Below are positions 7,282 to 15,114 of a stretch of DNA of 27,743 bases, piece by piece (the stretch's first letter is position 1; each line of letters opens with the position of its first letter). The notes under the pieces were generated by a model. The model was not told the DNA's origin. It was given only the letters and a program-made list of their open reading frames with translations, and ran no database searches. The position numbers and the translations under genes were made by a program. Source of the stretch: Candidatus Woesearchaeota archaeon (GTDB taxonomy: Archaea; Nanoarchaeota; Nanoarchaeia; Woesearchaeales; GW2011-AR4); contig JAHFQL010000003.1 in assembly GCA_023259315.1 (NCBI GenBank), positions 1 to 27,743 of the forward strand, written 5' to 3'.

Positions 7282-9144
7282 ATGATGAATTTACTCAGTA
7301 TTTTGTTCTTTTTATTGTCGACTTTCGGATTCGGGACAGCAGCATCTTTCATTGTGAAAGAATCCGAAGATTTTCTAGAAAGAATCCTGATGAGAATTGG
7401 AATCGGTTTGGGATTGTTTTTGTTTTTTGGATTTCTTTTGAATCTGGCTAGGGTACCTTTGGATTGGAGAATTTTTCTCGGTGCTAGCATATTAATACTT
7501 GCTGTAAGATTATTTGTTGACTACAGAAAGAAAGAATTGTTTAGTTTTAAGGTGAATTTTAATCTTTATTCAATCCTTATGCTTGTACTTTTTTTTGCAA
7601 CCTTGTATATGTATATTACAGGCGCTTTTGCTTACCCTTATTTGGAAGACGACGATTCCTGGAGCCATGCAATTGGCGTGAAATTTGTATCAATGGAAAA
7701 AACAGTTTTTGCCGGCAAAAACAGCGTCTTTCATTATATCGATCCTTATCCGCCGGCTTATGACATGTTCATGGGAATCATACACCAAACAAATGATTCT
7801 GTTTATTGGACATTAAAATTTTTTAATGCCTTGCTGGTTTCTTTACCCATAATATTTTTCTTCTATTTTACTAAAAGCCTGGCAAGAAGCTCAAGAAAGG
7901 CCTTTTACAGCGCTTTTGTTCTGTTTGCAATTCCGGCCTTTATGAGCCACTTTATCTGGTCGATAGCTATAACTATGCCGCTTTTTTTTATTTCCTTTTA
8001 CTGCATAGGGAAGGTAAACGACGACAAAAATTGGTGGATTTTATCGGCTTTGGTTATAATGCCAACTATAACTTCATCTCCAACTCACAGCACTTATTTT
8101 GGATTTTTCCTTATAATCTATTTTGTTGCAAGATTAATTGTTGAAAGAAAATTTTTGATTTACGAATTCTTTGCGGGAGCTACAGGGATTATTTTGTCAT
8201 TTCTTTTGTGGTGGATTCCAACTATAATGACCCATGGCTTCAGCGGGGTAATACGCATCATAGGTCCTGCTGGTGGTCCAAGGGCAGGATATCTAAGTAT
8301 AGAAGGCACATCTGACAGGGTTTATTCTTTATCTGATTTTCTTTGTAATATCTCCACCCCCTGCTACAATGGCCAGAATATGATAAACAGCCCGATAGGA
8401 ATTGGAATAATAGTTTCTGTGCTTTGCGTTGTAGGGTTGTTTTTATTATTTCTGAGACAGAAGGAAGCATTTAAGAATAAAAATTACTATTTTTTCGTTG
8501 CTGTAATCTGGTTTTTTTTCTCATTTTATGCAGTTAATTCATCAGAATCGCCAGTAAAATTGTCTCCATTCAGGACATGGATGCTTTTTGCTATTCCGGT
8601 AGCCCTAATGGCTGCAGAAGCTATAAACTTCATTTATTTACTCATAAAATCTTTGTCCAGCAAGCTAATAAAAAAAGAAAATATAGTTCTTGGAGTGTCT
8701 GCCTTTCTTATTGTAGGATTGGGTTATTCTATTTTTGTAACTTCATTTGCCCCAAAATATAAGGTCAACACAGCTAATTGGCCACCCGGCGCTTTTTGGG
8801 CGTCAACAGATGAAATACAAGGCTATATATGGTTTAAAGATAACATCCCTGCACAATCAAAAGTATTTACCTTTTCTAATAACGGCTTAATAATCGGATT
8901 AGACAAGTTCATATGCCACTGGTGCCCTGATGTCAGGGATTTTCAAAGTAACGGTATTGGAAAATCACCAGATGAAATATATTCTTGGCTGAAGAAAAAT
9001 GATTACAAATACCTTATTGTAGATGGACAGACTGTTAAGAAATTTGGAATAAATGAGACTAACAGGATGATCGTCAATCTTGGTTCAGGTTATAATCTGC
9101 AGCCCGTATTTAGAAATAATGGAATCATCATACTCAAGATATGA
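7282..9144 (+). CDS. polytopic membrane protein, GT-C glycosyltransferase-like
   Basis: About 620 residues with roughly a dozen hydrophobic helices and a C-terminal soluble tail of about 120 residues. After the fourth or fifth helix an extracytoplasmic loop carries Y-L-E-D-D-D-S-W-S-H, placed like the first acidic (DxD) loop of GT-C enzymes such as STT3/AglB and PMT. The tail (W-F-K-D-N-I-P-A-Q-S-K-V onward) resembles the small C-terminal domain found in many STT3-like proteins. The STT3 W-W-D-x-G motif is absent, so it is not an obvious AglB. It probably uses a lipid-linked sugar on the outer face. The frame opens at 7141, but ATG 7282 (or 7285) fits the TATA spacing. It ends 7 nt from the convergent acetyltransferase gene. 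Confidence 0.7.
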   Translation: MMNLLSILFFLLSTFGFGTAASFIVKESEDFLERILMRIGIGLGLFLFFGFLLNLARVPLDWRIFLGASILILAVRLFVDYRKKELFSFKVNFNLYSILMLVLFFATLYMYITGAFAYPYLEDDDSWSHAIGVKFVSMEKTVFAGKNSVFHYIDPYPPAYDMFMGIIHQTNDSVYWTLKFFNALLVSLPIIFFFYFTKSLARSSRKAFYSAFVLFAIPAFMSHFIWSIAITMPLFFISFYCIGKVNDDKNWWILSALVIMPTITSSPTHSTYFGFFLIIYFVARLIVERKFLIYEFFAGATGIILSFLLWWIPTIMTHGFSGVIRIIGPAGGPRAGYLSIEGTSDRVYSLSDFLCNISTPCYNGQNMINSPIGIGIIVSVLCVVGLFLLFLRQKEAFKNKNYYFFVAVIWFFFSFYAVNSSESPVKLSPFRTWMLFAIPVALMAAEAINFIYLLIKSLSSKLIKKENIVLGVSAFLIVGLGYSIFVTSFAPKYKVNTANWPPGAFWASTDEIQGYIWFKDNIPAQSKVFTFSNNGLIIGLDKFICHWCPDVRDFQSNGIGKSPDEIYSWLKKNDYKYLIVDGQTVKKFGINETNRMIVNLGSGYNLQPVFRNNGIIILKI

Positions 9145-9151
9145 ATATTGG

Positions 9152-9724
9152 TTATTTCAAGGCAGTCACAAGCCCGCATTTATTGCATTTGATTTTATTT
9201 TTGAAACTCCTAGCTTTAGAACCGCATTTACACACATACCCCTCAAACTTTGCCGGATTACCATAAACTAAAGCATAGTTAGGAACGTCCCTTGTAACAA
9301 CACTCCCAGCACCCACCATAGCAAATTCTCCAATAACTATGCCGCATACAATAGTTGAATTTGCCCCTATAGATGCTCCTCGCTTAACTAGAGTCTTGAT
9401 TATTTTCCAGTTGGAATAAGTCTTTGCAGAGCCATTAGGATTAATAGCTCTTGGATTTTTATCATTGGTGAAGCAAACATGGGGTGCAATAAAAACCCCA
9501 TCTTCTATGGTAACTCCATTATAAATCGACACATTATTCTGGATTTTAACTTTATTACCTATGATAACATTCTTATCTATGTACACATTTTTGCCGATTA
9601 CGCAATCCTCGCCTATTTTTGCATCTTCCCTAATATGGGCATTATGCCAGATCCTTGTATTTTTGCCAATATCAGGACTCTCAACAAATGCACTTTCATG
9701 AAAAAACACATTATTTTTTTGCAT
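9152..9724 (-). CDS. wbpD: left-handed beta-helix N-acetyltransferase, WbpD/WlbB-like
   Basis: Predicted to acetylate the 3-amino group of UDP-GlcNAc3NA to give UDP-GlcNAc3NAcA, using acetyl-CoA. The 190 residues are mostly hexapeptide repeats (about 18-150) with the stretch Q-N-N-V-S-I-Y-N-G-V-T-I-E-D-G-V-F, then T-N-D-K-N-P-R, A-S-I-G-A-N-S-T-I-V-C-G and G-A-G-S-V-V-T-R-D-V-P, all in the WbpD order. The tail has C165-x-C167 and C180-x2-C183, a small cysteine knuckle also present in some relatives. The gene overlaps the aminotransferase upstream by 14 bases. The other WbpB/E/I-like steps are on the opposite strand at 15115-18259. Confidence 0.85.
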   Translation of the reverse strand: MQKNNVFFHESAFVESPDIGKNTRIWHNAHIREDAKIGEDCVIGKNVYIDKNVIIGNKVKIQNNVSIYNGVTIEDGVFIAPHVCFTNDKNPRAINPNGSAKTYSNWKIIKTLVKRGASIGANSTIVCGIVIGEFAMVGAGSVVTRDVPNYALVYGNPAKFEGYVCKCGSKARSFKNKIKCNKCGLVTALK

Positions 9725-10817
9725 TTTTTTTTATTTCCCCTGCATAAGTTTTTATCTTTATCACTACATCACATATACTATCAATCATTTCATCTCCCAT
9801 TATGTTGTATATAGGCAGACAGACTATATTTGATGCTACTTTTTCTGTGATAGGCAGTTTTGCTGACGCATATTCCTTATACAAATCAGTTTTATGCACA
9901 GGCGGATAAAAATATTTCTTTATAGGTATTCCATCTTTTGAAAGCGCCTCTGAAAAAGCGTCACGAGACAATCCGAAGACCTCTGGGTCTATAACAACAG
10001 CAAAATCCTTATAGGTTGATAGTACACCTTTACCAATTTTTTGGAATGATACGCCCTCAATATTTTTAAGCTTATTAATAAATATTTTCGCGTAATTATT
10101 CCTATTCTTCACATAAGTCTCCAGATCTTCCATAAACATTAAACCTAATGCTGCATTAACTTCGCCAAGTCTGGCATTTAAACCTTGATAAACTACATTG
10201 TAATCTTCCAACACGCCATAGTTTCTGGCAACTTTCATTTTTTTTATTAGGCTGATATCATTGGAAGAGACTATGCCGCCTTCAATTGTACTCAAAAGTT
10301 TTGTAGGTGAGCAGCTGAATATTTCAGCATTGCCGAAATTTCCAACTTTTGTGCCATTATAGTTGCCGCCCAAGCCGTGTGCAGAATCAAAAAAAAGATT
10401 CATTTTGTGGTCAGCAGCAAGGTCTGACAGAGCTTTTATATCACAGACATTCCCGAAAATATGGGTGGCTAATATGGCTTTTGTATTTGGTGTAATGGCC
10501 TCGCTTACTTTGTCTGGGGAAAGATTGAATGTTTTTTCATCTATGTCAACAAATTTGAATTTGCAGTCGCACCATGACATTGAAATAGCAGTGGCACAGA
10601 ATGTAAAGCTTGGCATTATTATCTCTTGTTCCCTAAGGCCAAGGAGCTGTGCTGTCAGCATAAGACCGGCTGTGCAGGATGATAAAGCTGCAACATGCGT
10701 ACCCAAATACGATTCAAGATTTTTTTCGAATTTCTCAACAGTTGAGCTGTTTGTCACAAGATTTGTCTTGAATATTGAGCGGGCGCCTTCTGCAATTAAA
10801 TCTGCGTATTTATCCAT
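9711..10817 (-). CDS. DegT/DnrJ/EryC1/StrS sugar aminotransferase; N-terminus probably extends upstream
   Basis: A PLP enzyme that places an amino group on a keto-sugar nucleotide. From ATG 10817 the protein has 368 residues, with the PLP-stacking D-S-A-H-G-L-G at 144-150 and the Schiff-base Lys173 in S-C-S-P-T-K. The lysine rules out the histidine-bearing RfbH dehydrase type. Upstream of the ATG the same frame continues without a stop back to 10895 and encodes K-P-A-I-L-G-G-K-P-E-F-A-K-P-I-S-F-L-R-P-P, the typical DegT lead. No ATG, GTG or TTG lies there. The only near-start codons are ATA at 10886, inside an ATAG overlap with the upstream stop and six bases after AGGGG, and ATT at 10892. 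The 10817 start is therefore conventional rather than certain. Confidence 0.85.
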   Translation of the reverse strand: MDKYADLIAEGARSIFKTNLVTNSSTVEKFEKNLESYLGTHVAALSSCTAGLMLTAQLLGLREQEIIMPSFTFCATAISMSWCDCKFKFVDIDEKTFNLSPDKVSEAITPNTKAILATHIFGNVCDIKALSDLAADHKMNLFFDSAHGLGGNYNGTKVGNFGNAEIFSCSPTKLLSTIEGGIVSSNDISLIKKMKVARNYGVLEDYNVVYQGLNARLGEVNAALGLMFMEDLETYVKNRNNYAKIFINKLKNIEGVSFQKIGKGVLSTYKDFAVVIDPEVFGLSRDAFSEALSKDGIPIKKYFYPPVHKTDLYKEYASAKLPITEKVASNIVCLPIYNIMGDEMIDSICDVVIKIKTYAGEIKKNAKK

Positions 10818-10882
10818 AGGGGGCCTGAGAAAAGAAATCGGCTTAGCAAACTCAGGCTTACCACCTAATATCGCTGGCTTCT

Positions 10883-11848
10883 CTATTTTAATCCCCTGTC
10901 TTTTTTATAATACTCAAGTGATTTAATTAAACCTTCTCTTAAATTAATTGTAGGTTCATAACCTAAATTTTCCTTTGCCTTTTTTATGCTTCCAACGCGA
11001 TCCGTAACAAATGTTTGAGCCGCGGGTTCGTACGTAATCGGTAGGTTACTCCCAGTTATTTCAAGCAAAATTTTAGATAGTTCATTAATAGAAGTTTTTA
11101 CTCCTGTGCCAACGTTGTAAAACCCATTATTCACATTGGATTTTAATGCCAGTATATTCGCTCTCGCGACATCCTTGACATAAACAAAATCATAACTTTG
11201 GGTGCCATCACCATAAACGATTGGCGGCTTGCCGACAAAAATCCTGTCCAATATCTTCATAATTATGGAAACATAAGTACCTTTGTAATCCTGCCTCGGT
11301 CCATAAACGTTCATATACCTCAATCCTACAAAATTAAGATTTCTTCTGTGATGCACCGCAGTTAACATGGCCTCTCCTGCTATCTTGCTTGCACCGTAAA
11401 AAGTATTATTGTTAAATGGATGGTCTTCCTCTATAGGATTCTTTAGCGCGTTACCGTAAACAGATGCGGATGAAGAGAAAATTAATTTTTTGACATTATT
11501 TTTTATGCACGCTTCAATAACGTTGAAGGTGCCTTCTATATTAACCTCGAAAGCACTTCGCTCGTATTCATTGCATTGTAAGAGCCAGAGCGCAGCCAGA
11601 TGAAATACATAATCCACACCCTCCATCGATTTATTCAACACATCAACATGTAAAATATCGCCGCCATCCTCAAATATTCTAACTCGGCTGTCCTTTAAGG
11701 CGTCATTCAAATTTTCTTTTTTTCCCCTGCAGAAATTGTCATAAATAATTATTTCTTTGGGATTTTCTTTTAGGAGTTCTTCAACTAAATGACTTCCAAT
11801 GAGTCCAGCACCGCCAATTACTAAAATCCTCGAATTTTTAATTTCCAT
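10883..11848 (-). CDS. NAD-dependent sugar-nucleotide epimerase/dehydratase (extended SDR)
   Basis: A 321-residue SDR of the UDP-glucose 4-epimerase type. G-G-A-G-L-I-G-S-H at 12-20 binds NAD, S-S-S-A-S-V-Y-G at 125-132 holds the catalytic serine, and Tyr151/Lys155 form the Y-G-A-S-K pair. R-Y-M-N-V-Y-G-P-R and G-D-G-T-Q-S-Y-D-F-V-Y-V-K-D-V follow as in GalE/WbpP-like proteins. The exact sugar nucleotide is unknown; a UDP-hexose or UDP-HexNAc (4-epimerisation or 4,6-dehydration) is likely. First gene of a three-gene minus-strand operon with the DegT and WbpD-like genes. A TATA box 25 nt upstream predicts a leaderless transcript. Confidence 0.85.
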   Translation of the reverse strand: MEIKNSRILVIGGAGLIGSHLVEELLKENPKEIIIYDNFCRGKKENLNDALKDSRVRIFEDGGDILHVDVLNKSMEGVDYVFHLAALWLLQCNEYERSAFEVNIEGTFNVIEACIKNNVKKLIFSSSASVYGNALKNPIEEDHPFNNNTFYGASKIAGEAMLTAVHHRRNLNFVGLRYMNVYGPRQDYKGTYVSIIMKILDRIFVGKPPIVYGDGTQSYDFVYVKDVARANILALKSNVNNGFYNVGTGVKTSINELSKILLEITGSNLPITYEPAAQTFVTDRVGSIKKAKENLGYEPTINLREGLIKSLEYYKKDRGLK

Positions 11849-11869
11849 CCGTCTTGGAAATAATATTCT

Positions 11870-11877
11870 ATTTATAT
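11870..11877 (-). promoter_or_regulatory. TATA box of the SDR-DegT-WbpD operon
   Basis: On the minus strand ATATAAAT is centred about 25 nt before ATG 11848, the leaderless distance. The divergent deacetylase promoter lies about 50 nt away. Confidence 0.5.
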
Positions 11878-11926
11878 GTTTTTGTATTTCCTAATTATAA
11901 TTATTTCTTAAGGATTAATGAAAAGT

Positions 11927-11935
11927 TATATAAAT
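11927..11935 (+). promoter_or_regulatory. TATA box that sets the deacetylase start
   Basis: TATATAAAT lies 29 nt before ATG 11960. It falls inside the longer frame opened by ATG 11918, so that upstream ATG would not be transcribed from this promoter. Confidence 0.5.
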
Positions 11936-11959
11936 AAAACAGAAACACAAATTGTAAAA

Positions 11960-13615
11960 ATGAAAATGTGCATAATAGAAAAGGACAGAAAGATATCTTA
12001 TTCTATAAAGATTTTATTGGATGTAATGGGGTTAAATTCTCTTGTTAAGGAAAATGAACGAATAGAACTTGAAAAATTCAAAAAGGAAAATATAAACTTT
12101 TTGATTATGAATGCAAGTCATATAGACAATGATAACAAGAATGATTTGGCAAAGTTTGCCAAGGATGGTGGGAAAATAATATTTTACGGAATGCCAAACA
12201 ATAATTTGCTAAAGGAACTTTTTGATATAGGCATAGTAAATAAGGAAAAAACAGATGCATATGGGTACATTGAAAAAAATTTTATTGACTACCTCGAGGA
12301 GAATAAATATTATAATGAAAGAAAAATACCATTTTGTTTTGAAGCATCTTTAGACTGGAAAAACAGCACTAAATTTGGAAAACTCTTGCACAACTCTGAT
12401 GAGCTCGCAATAGCTTACATAGGAAAATCAGGTTCCTCTAACAATGTTGCATATTTATTGCCAGATGTTTTCGGAGCAGCTTATTCATTGTTGACAGACC
12501 AAAACGATTCTTACAGGGAAGGTATTTTCAAAAGACAATTTCCTATTGATTCGCTGCTATATGTTTATATAAAAATAATACTGGCGGTAATTGAGAATTT
12601 GTCCAGAGATATAACAATTTTAAAATATTTTTGGCCAAACAAGAATTTAAGCGCCCTGACCCTAACGCATGACATAGACACCTTGTATGATATCACTGAT
12701 GGAATTAATGCTTATAGAACTCTGGAAAAAAAATTTGGAGTTATCTCAGCTTGGAACTTCAGGCCAGGTGACAGGTACGAGATTCCCAAGGAACTTATAA
12801 ATGGCTTAATGAGTGATGGAAACGAGATTGGATTGCATTCCATAAACGAATCAATTAAGTCTTTGCCAGAGTTCAAAAGACAAAAGAAATTTATTGAGAA
12901 CTATACGGACCAGGAAATTCTTGGAGTCAGATCTCATGCCCTTAACAGGGAACCTATAATAACACAAGAAATCGCACATGAAGCAGGCATGCTTTATGAC
13001 TCTTCAATACCTGATACAGATAACTGCGTCCCTAATCAACAATTTAAAGGCAATACTATATTCTTTCCATACCAACTTTACTTTACTAAAAGCAGCCCTG
13101 CAAAAAATCTCTTGATACTTCCGCTAACAATACATGATTGGTGGTACGTCACCGGAAATAAATGGGAAGAAAATAAGATTATGCAGTTTTACAAGGATAA
13201 AACAGCTTATATCCGAGACAGAAATGGGTTAAATGTAGTATTGTTTCACGCAGCAGATTACATGAGCGGCAAAGACAGATTATGGATGTATGAGCAGTAT
13301 CTAGATTATATCAAGAAATTACCAAGATTATGGCTGGCGAAACCCAAAGAAATCGCATTGTGGGCAAGATACAGGGATAATCTAGAAATTGAATACACTT
13401 TTGACAATAATGATTTGAAAATTCAAGTTAGGGATAAAATTGAATTACCGGAAGGAGAGTTTATTGACACAATATCTCTGCTGATAAGGTGCAATCAAGA
13501 TTTAAATAAATTATCTGTATATTACAATCAATCTGCTATGGATTTTGAATTGGAAAAAATAAAGAAAAACAAGACACTTTTGCACATTCGCATAAACAGG
13601 AAGCAAATTGATTAA
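11960..13615 (+). CDS. polysaccharide deacetylase-like (NodB/CE4) protein
   Basis: 551 residues from ATG 11960, chosen because the TATA box overlaps the earlier ATG at 11918. The centre is a NodB-like barrel: L-T-H-D-I-D with His237, Asp238 and Asp240 stands for motif 1, and N-E-I-G-L-H-S (His293) for motif 2. The second histidine of the usual H-S/T-x-x-H is replaced by glutamate in the same stretch (H-S-I-N-E). V-R-S-H-A-L-N-R and V-L-F-H-A-A-D-Y resemble the later motifs. About 230 N-terminal residues and a C-terminal beta-rich part are not recognised. No signal peptide is seen, so it may act in the cytosol, for example on a lipid-linked N-acetyl sugar. It leads a run of nine plus-strand genes and overlaps the next by 8 bases. 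Confidence 0.7.
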   Translation: MKMCIIEKDRKISYSIKILLDVMGLNSLVKENERIELEKFKKENINFLIMNASHIDNDNKNDLAKFAKDGGKIIFYGMPNNNLLKELFDIGIVNKEKTDAYGYIEKNFIDYLEENKYYNERKIPFCFEASLDWKNSTKFGKLLHNSDELAIAYIGKSGSSNNVAYLLPDVFGAAYSLLTDQNDSYREGIFKRQFPIDSLLYVYIKIILAVIENLSRDITILKYFWPNKNLSALTLTHDIDTLYDITDGINAYRTLEKKFGVISAWNFRPGDRYEIPKELINGLMSDGNEIGLHSINESIKSLPEFKRQKKFIENYTDQEILGVRSHALNREPIITQEIAHEAGMLYDSSIPDTDNCVPNQQFKGNTIFFPYQLYFTKSSPAKNLLILPLTIHDWWYVTGNKWEENKIMQFYKDKTAYIRDRNGLNVVLFHAADYMSGKDRLWMYEQYLDYIKKLPRLWLAKPKEIALWARYRDNLEIEYTFDNNDLKIQVRDKIELPEGEFIDTISLLIRCNQDLNKLSVYYNQSAMDFELEKIKKNKTLLHIRINRKQID

Positions 13616-14291
13616 AAAAATCACCATTGACAACATTGCCGAAATATCAAAAATACATAAAAATATTTTGCCAGGTAGCTTCTTTGCTATTTTAGGCGAG
13701 GAGTTTCTGAGGGAATTTTACTATAAAAATATTATAAAGAATAAGAAATTCTCCGGTTTTTATTATGAATTTAATAAAAAGACAGTTGGATTTATCACAT
13801 TCACATACTCAGGCGGCATATATTTCGATATGATGAAAAAGCATTTTTTATCTTTGCCGTATTACACAATTAAAGAATTGATAAGAAATATAAAAAAAAC
13901 TGGTGTAATCATTTCTGCAGCATATTACCTATTATTCAATCAAAGAAACGAGTTGCCAAATATACCGGCAGAGATTATAGCATTCGGCGTTTTGCCTGAC
14001 TATAGGGCCAACAGATTTAATAATGCCACAGGAAGAGTGGAAAAAACAGACTTCTATAGGAAATATCGTGTCAAAGTTTCAGAAGAACTATTTGTTGCAG
14101 CTGCAAAGGATCTTTACAAAAACGGTGAAGATGAAATGAAAATTACAACTGAGAAATCCAACACGGCCTCAAACAAGTTTTATTCGCAGCATGGGTGCAG
14201 GCCCACAGGGATAAAATCAAAGTTTTTAGATTCTGAGCTTGCCATTTACAGATGCCAAATAAAAAATATCCTGAATAAACAGCAAAACTAA
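13608..14291 (+). CDS. GNAT-like acyltransferase
   Basis: 227 residues. The middle reads I-A-F-G-V-L-P-D-Y-R, like the beta4 strand and acyl-CoA loop of GNAT proteins, and the end N-T-A-S-N-K-F-Y-S-Q-H-G-C-R-P matches the family's last helix and beta strand. The N-terminal part (I-A-E-I-S-K-I-H-K-N-I-L-P) is like the first helix. It likely acylates an amino sugar or an amine in the glycan path; the substrate is unknown. The start is TTG at 13608, overlapping the deacetylase stop by 8 bases with AGGAAG just upstream, so translation is probably coupled. Confidence 0.65.
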   Translation: MIKKITIDNIAEISKIHKNILPGSFFAILGEEFLREFYYKNIIKNKKFSGFYYEFNKKTVGFITFTYSGGIYFDMMKKHFLSLPYYTIKELIRNIKKTGVIISAAYYLLFNQRNELPNIPAEIIAFGVLPDYRANRFNNATGRVEKTDFYRKYRVKVSEELFVAAAKDLYKNGEDEMKITTEKSNTASNKFYSQHGCRPTGIKSKFLDSELAIYRCQIKNILNKQQN

Positions 14292-14293
14292 AG

Positions 14294-14303
14294 ATATTTA
14301 AAT
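14294..14303 (+). promoter_or_regulatory. TATA box before the EmrE/ArnE-like gene pair
   Basis: ATATTTAAAT is centred 26 nt before ATG 14325 and directly follows the GNAT stop, predicting a leaderless transcript for the two small transporter genes. Confidence 0.55.
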
Positions 14304-14324
14304 CGTCTTTAATTAAGATTGACA

Positions 14325-14705
14325 ATGGCAACAAAACCTTCATCAATAATTTTTATTTTATTCGCAACTTTGCTTACATCAAGCGCCCAAGCATTGTACA
14401 AATTTGGAGTTAGAACCACAAATTTTTATTTAGATGCAATTTTTAATTTTTATTTTATTGCTGCAACTCTGCTTTATGTGGCGGCAGGCATAATAGCAAT
14501 AATCTCCTTCCGGGAAGGCGACGTCTCCATACTGTATCCCCTATTTGCTACAAGTTATATATGGGTTAGTTTACTGTCAATTTACTTTTTCTCTGAAACA
14601 ATAAATTCATACAAATGGATTGGCATAGCTGTAATAATTGCAGGAGTGATTTTCATAGGGCTTGGCAACAAGAAAATGCCAGATTTAAGCGGTGCATGGC
14701 AATGA
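14325..14705 (+). CDS. four-helix SMR/EamA-type flippase subunit, ArnE-like (first of a pair)
   Basis: 126 residues with four hydrophobic helices and little else. The third-to-fourth helix region S-I-L-Y-P-L-F-A-T-S-Y-I-W-V is the hallmark of EamA/EmrE-like units and lines up with the S-V-L-Y-P-L segment of ArnE. E-T-I-N-S-Y-K-W-I-G-I-A follows, as in that family. Such proteins work as dimers in the membrane; ArnE/ArnF flip an undecaprenyl-phosphate amino sugar. TTG 14319 also opens the frame, but ATG 14325 fits the TATA box. The gene overlaps its partner by four bases, as expected for two subunits of one complex. Substrate is inferred from neighbours only. Confidence 0.72.
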   Translation: MATKPSSIIFILFATLLTSSAQALYKFGVRTTNFYLDAIFNFYFIAATLLYVAAGIIAIISFREGDVSILYPLFATSYIWVSLLSIYFFSETINSYKWIGIAVIIAGVIFIGLGNKKMPDLSGAWQ

Positions 14706-15058
14706 CAACACAACTGTGGTCTATATTACTAGTTCTTTTTGCCTCACTTCTTGCATCAATCTCTCCAATATTGCTTAAAAAGGCTTCTGGAAAGAGGCTT
14801 TTTAATCTTAAATCCTTGGCAACAAACTATTTTTTGTTTGTGGCAGTTATTCTTTATGGACTGGGAATCATAATCTTTATCACAGCCCTCAGGGGCGGCG
14901 AACTTTCTGTGCTTTATCCAATATCTTCACTTGGATATGTTTGGGCATCTTTATCCAGCGTAAAATTTCTTGGTGAGAAAATGAACATATACAAATGGAT
15001 AGGGCTAGCATTGATAATAATAGGTGCTTCTTTTGTCGGGATCGGAAGCAGAGGCTAA
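14702..15058 (+). CDS. four-helix SMR/EamA-type flippase subunit, ArnF-like (second of a pair)
   Basis: 118 residues from ATG 14702 (ATGA overlap with the first subunit); ATG 14696 adds two residues. Four predicted helices, with S-V-L-Y-P-I-S-S-L-G-Y-V-W-A and E-K-M-N-I-Y-K-W-I-G-L-A matching the first subunit position by position but with different sequence elsewhere, as in heterodimeric SMR pairs. K-K-A-S-G-K at the first cytoplasmic loop is positively charged. The likely job is membrane flipping of a polyprenyl-phosphate-linked sugar together with the upstream protein; small-molecule efflux is the main alternative. Confidence 0.72.
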   Translation: MTTQLWSILLVLFASLLASISPILLKKASGKRLFNLKSLATNYFLFVAVILYGLGIIIFITALRGGELSVLYPISSLGYVWASLSSVKFLGEKMNIYKWIGLALIIIGASFVGIGSRG

Positions 15059-15078
15059 TATTTTACCAACCAAAAATA

Positions 15079-15086
15079 ATTTAAAT
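15079..15086 (+). promoter_or_regulatory. TATA box before the wbpE-like gene
   Basis: ATTTAAAT is centred 32 nt before ATG 15115 and only 20 nt before ATG 15103. The usual spacing would start the RNA near 15108, favouring the later ATG. Confidence 0.45.
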
Positions 15087-15114
15087 AGCCTACTTATCCT
15101 TAATGTGGATATTG

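Noticed and set aside
7227..7490. N-terminal extension of the GT2 gene (frame open to 7490)
   Set aside because: The extra 88 residues are the antisense of the GT-C-like gene and lack family similarity; the family start and TATA box support 7226.
7282..9144. AglB/STT3 oligosaccharyltransferase
   Set aside because: The W-W-D-x-G motif and the large C-terminal domain are missing, so only a general GT-C assignment is supported.
9711..10817. RfbH-type dehydrase partner for the CDP-sugar genes
   Set aside because: The active-site lysine is present (S-P-T-K), whereas RfbH has histidine there and an iron-sulphur cluster.
11918..11959. ATG 11918 as start of the deacetylase
   Set aside because: The TATA box lies downstream of this ATG, so it would not be in the transcript.
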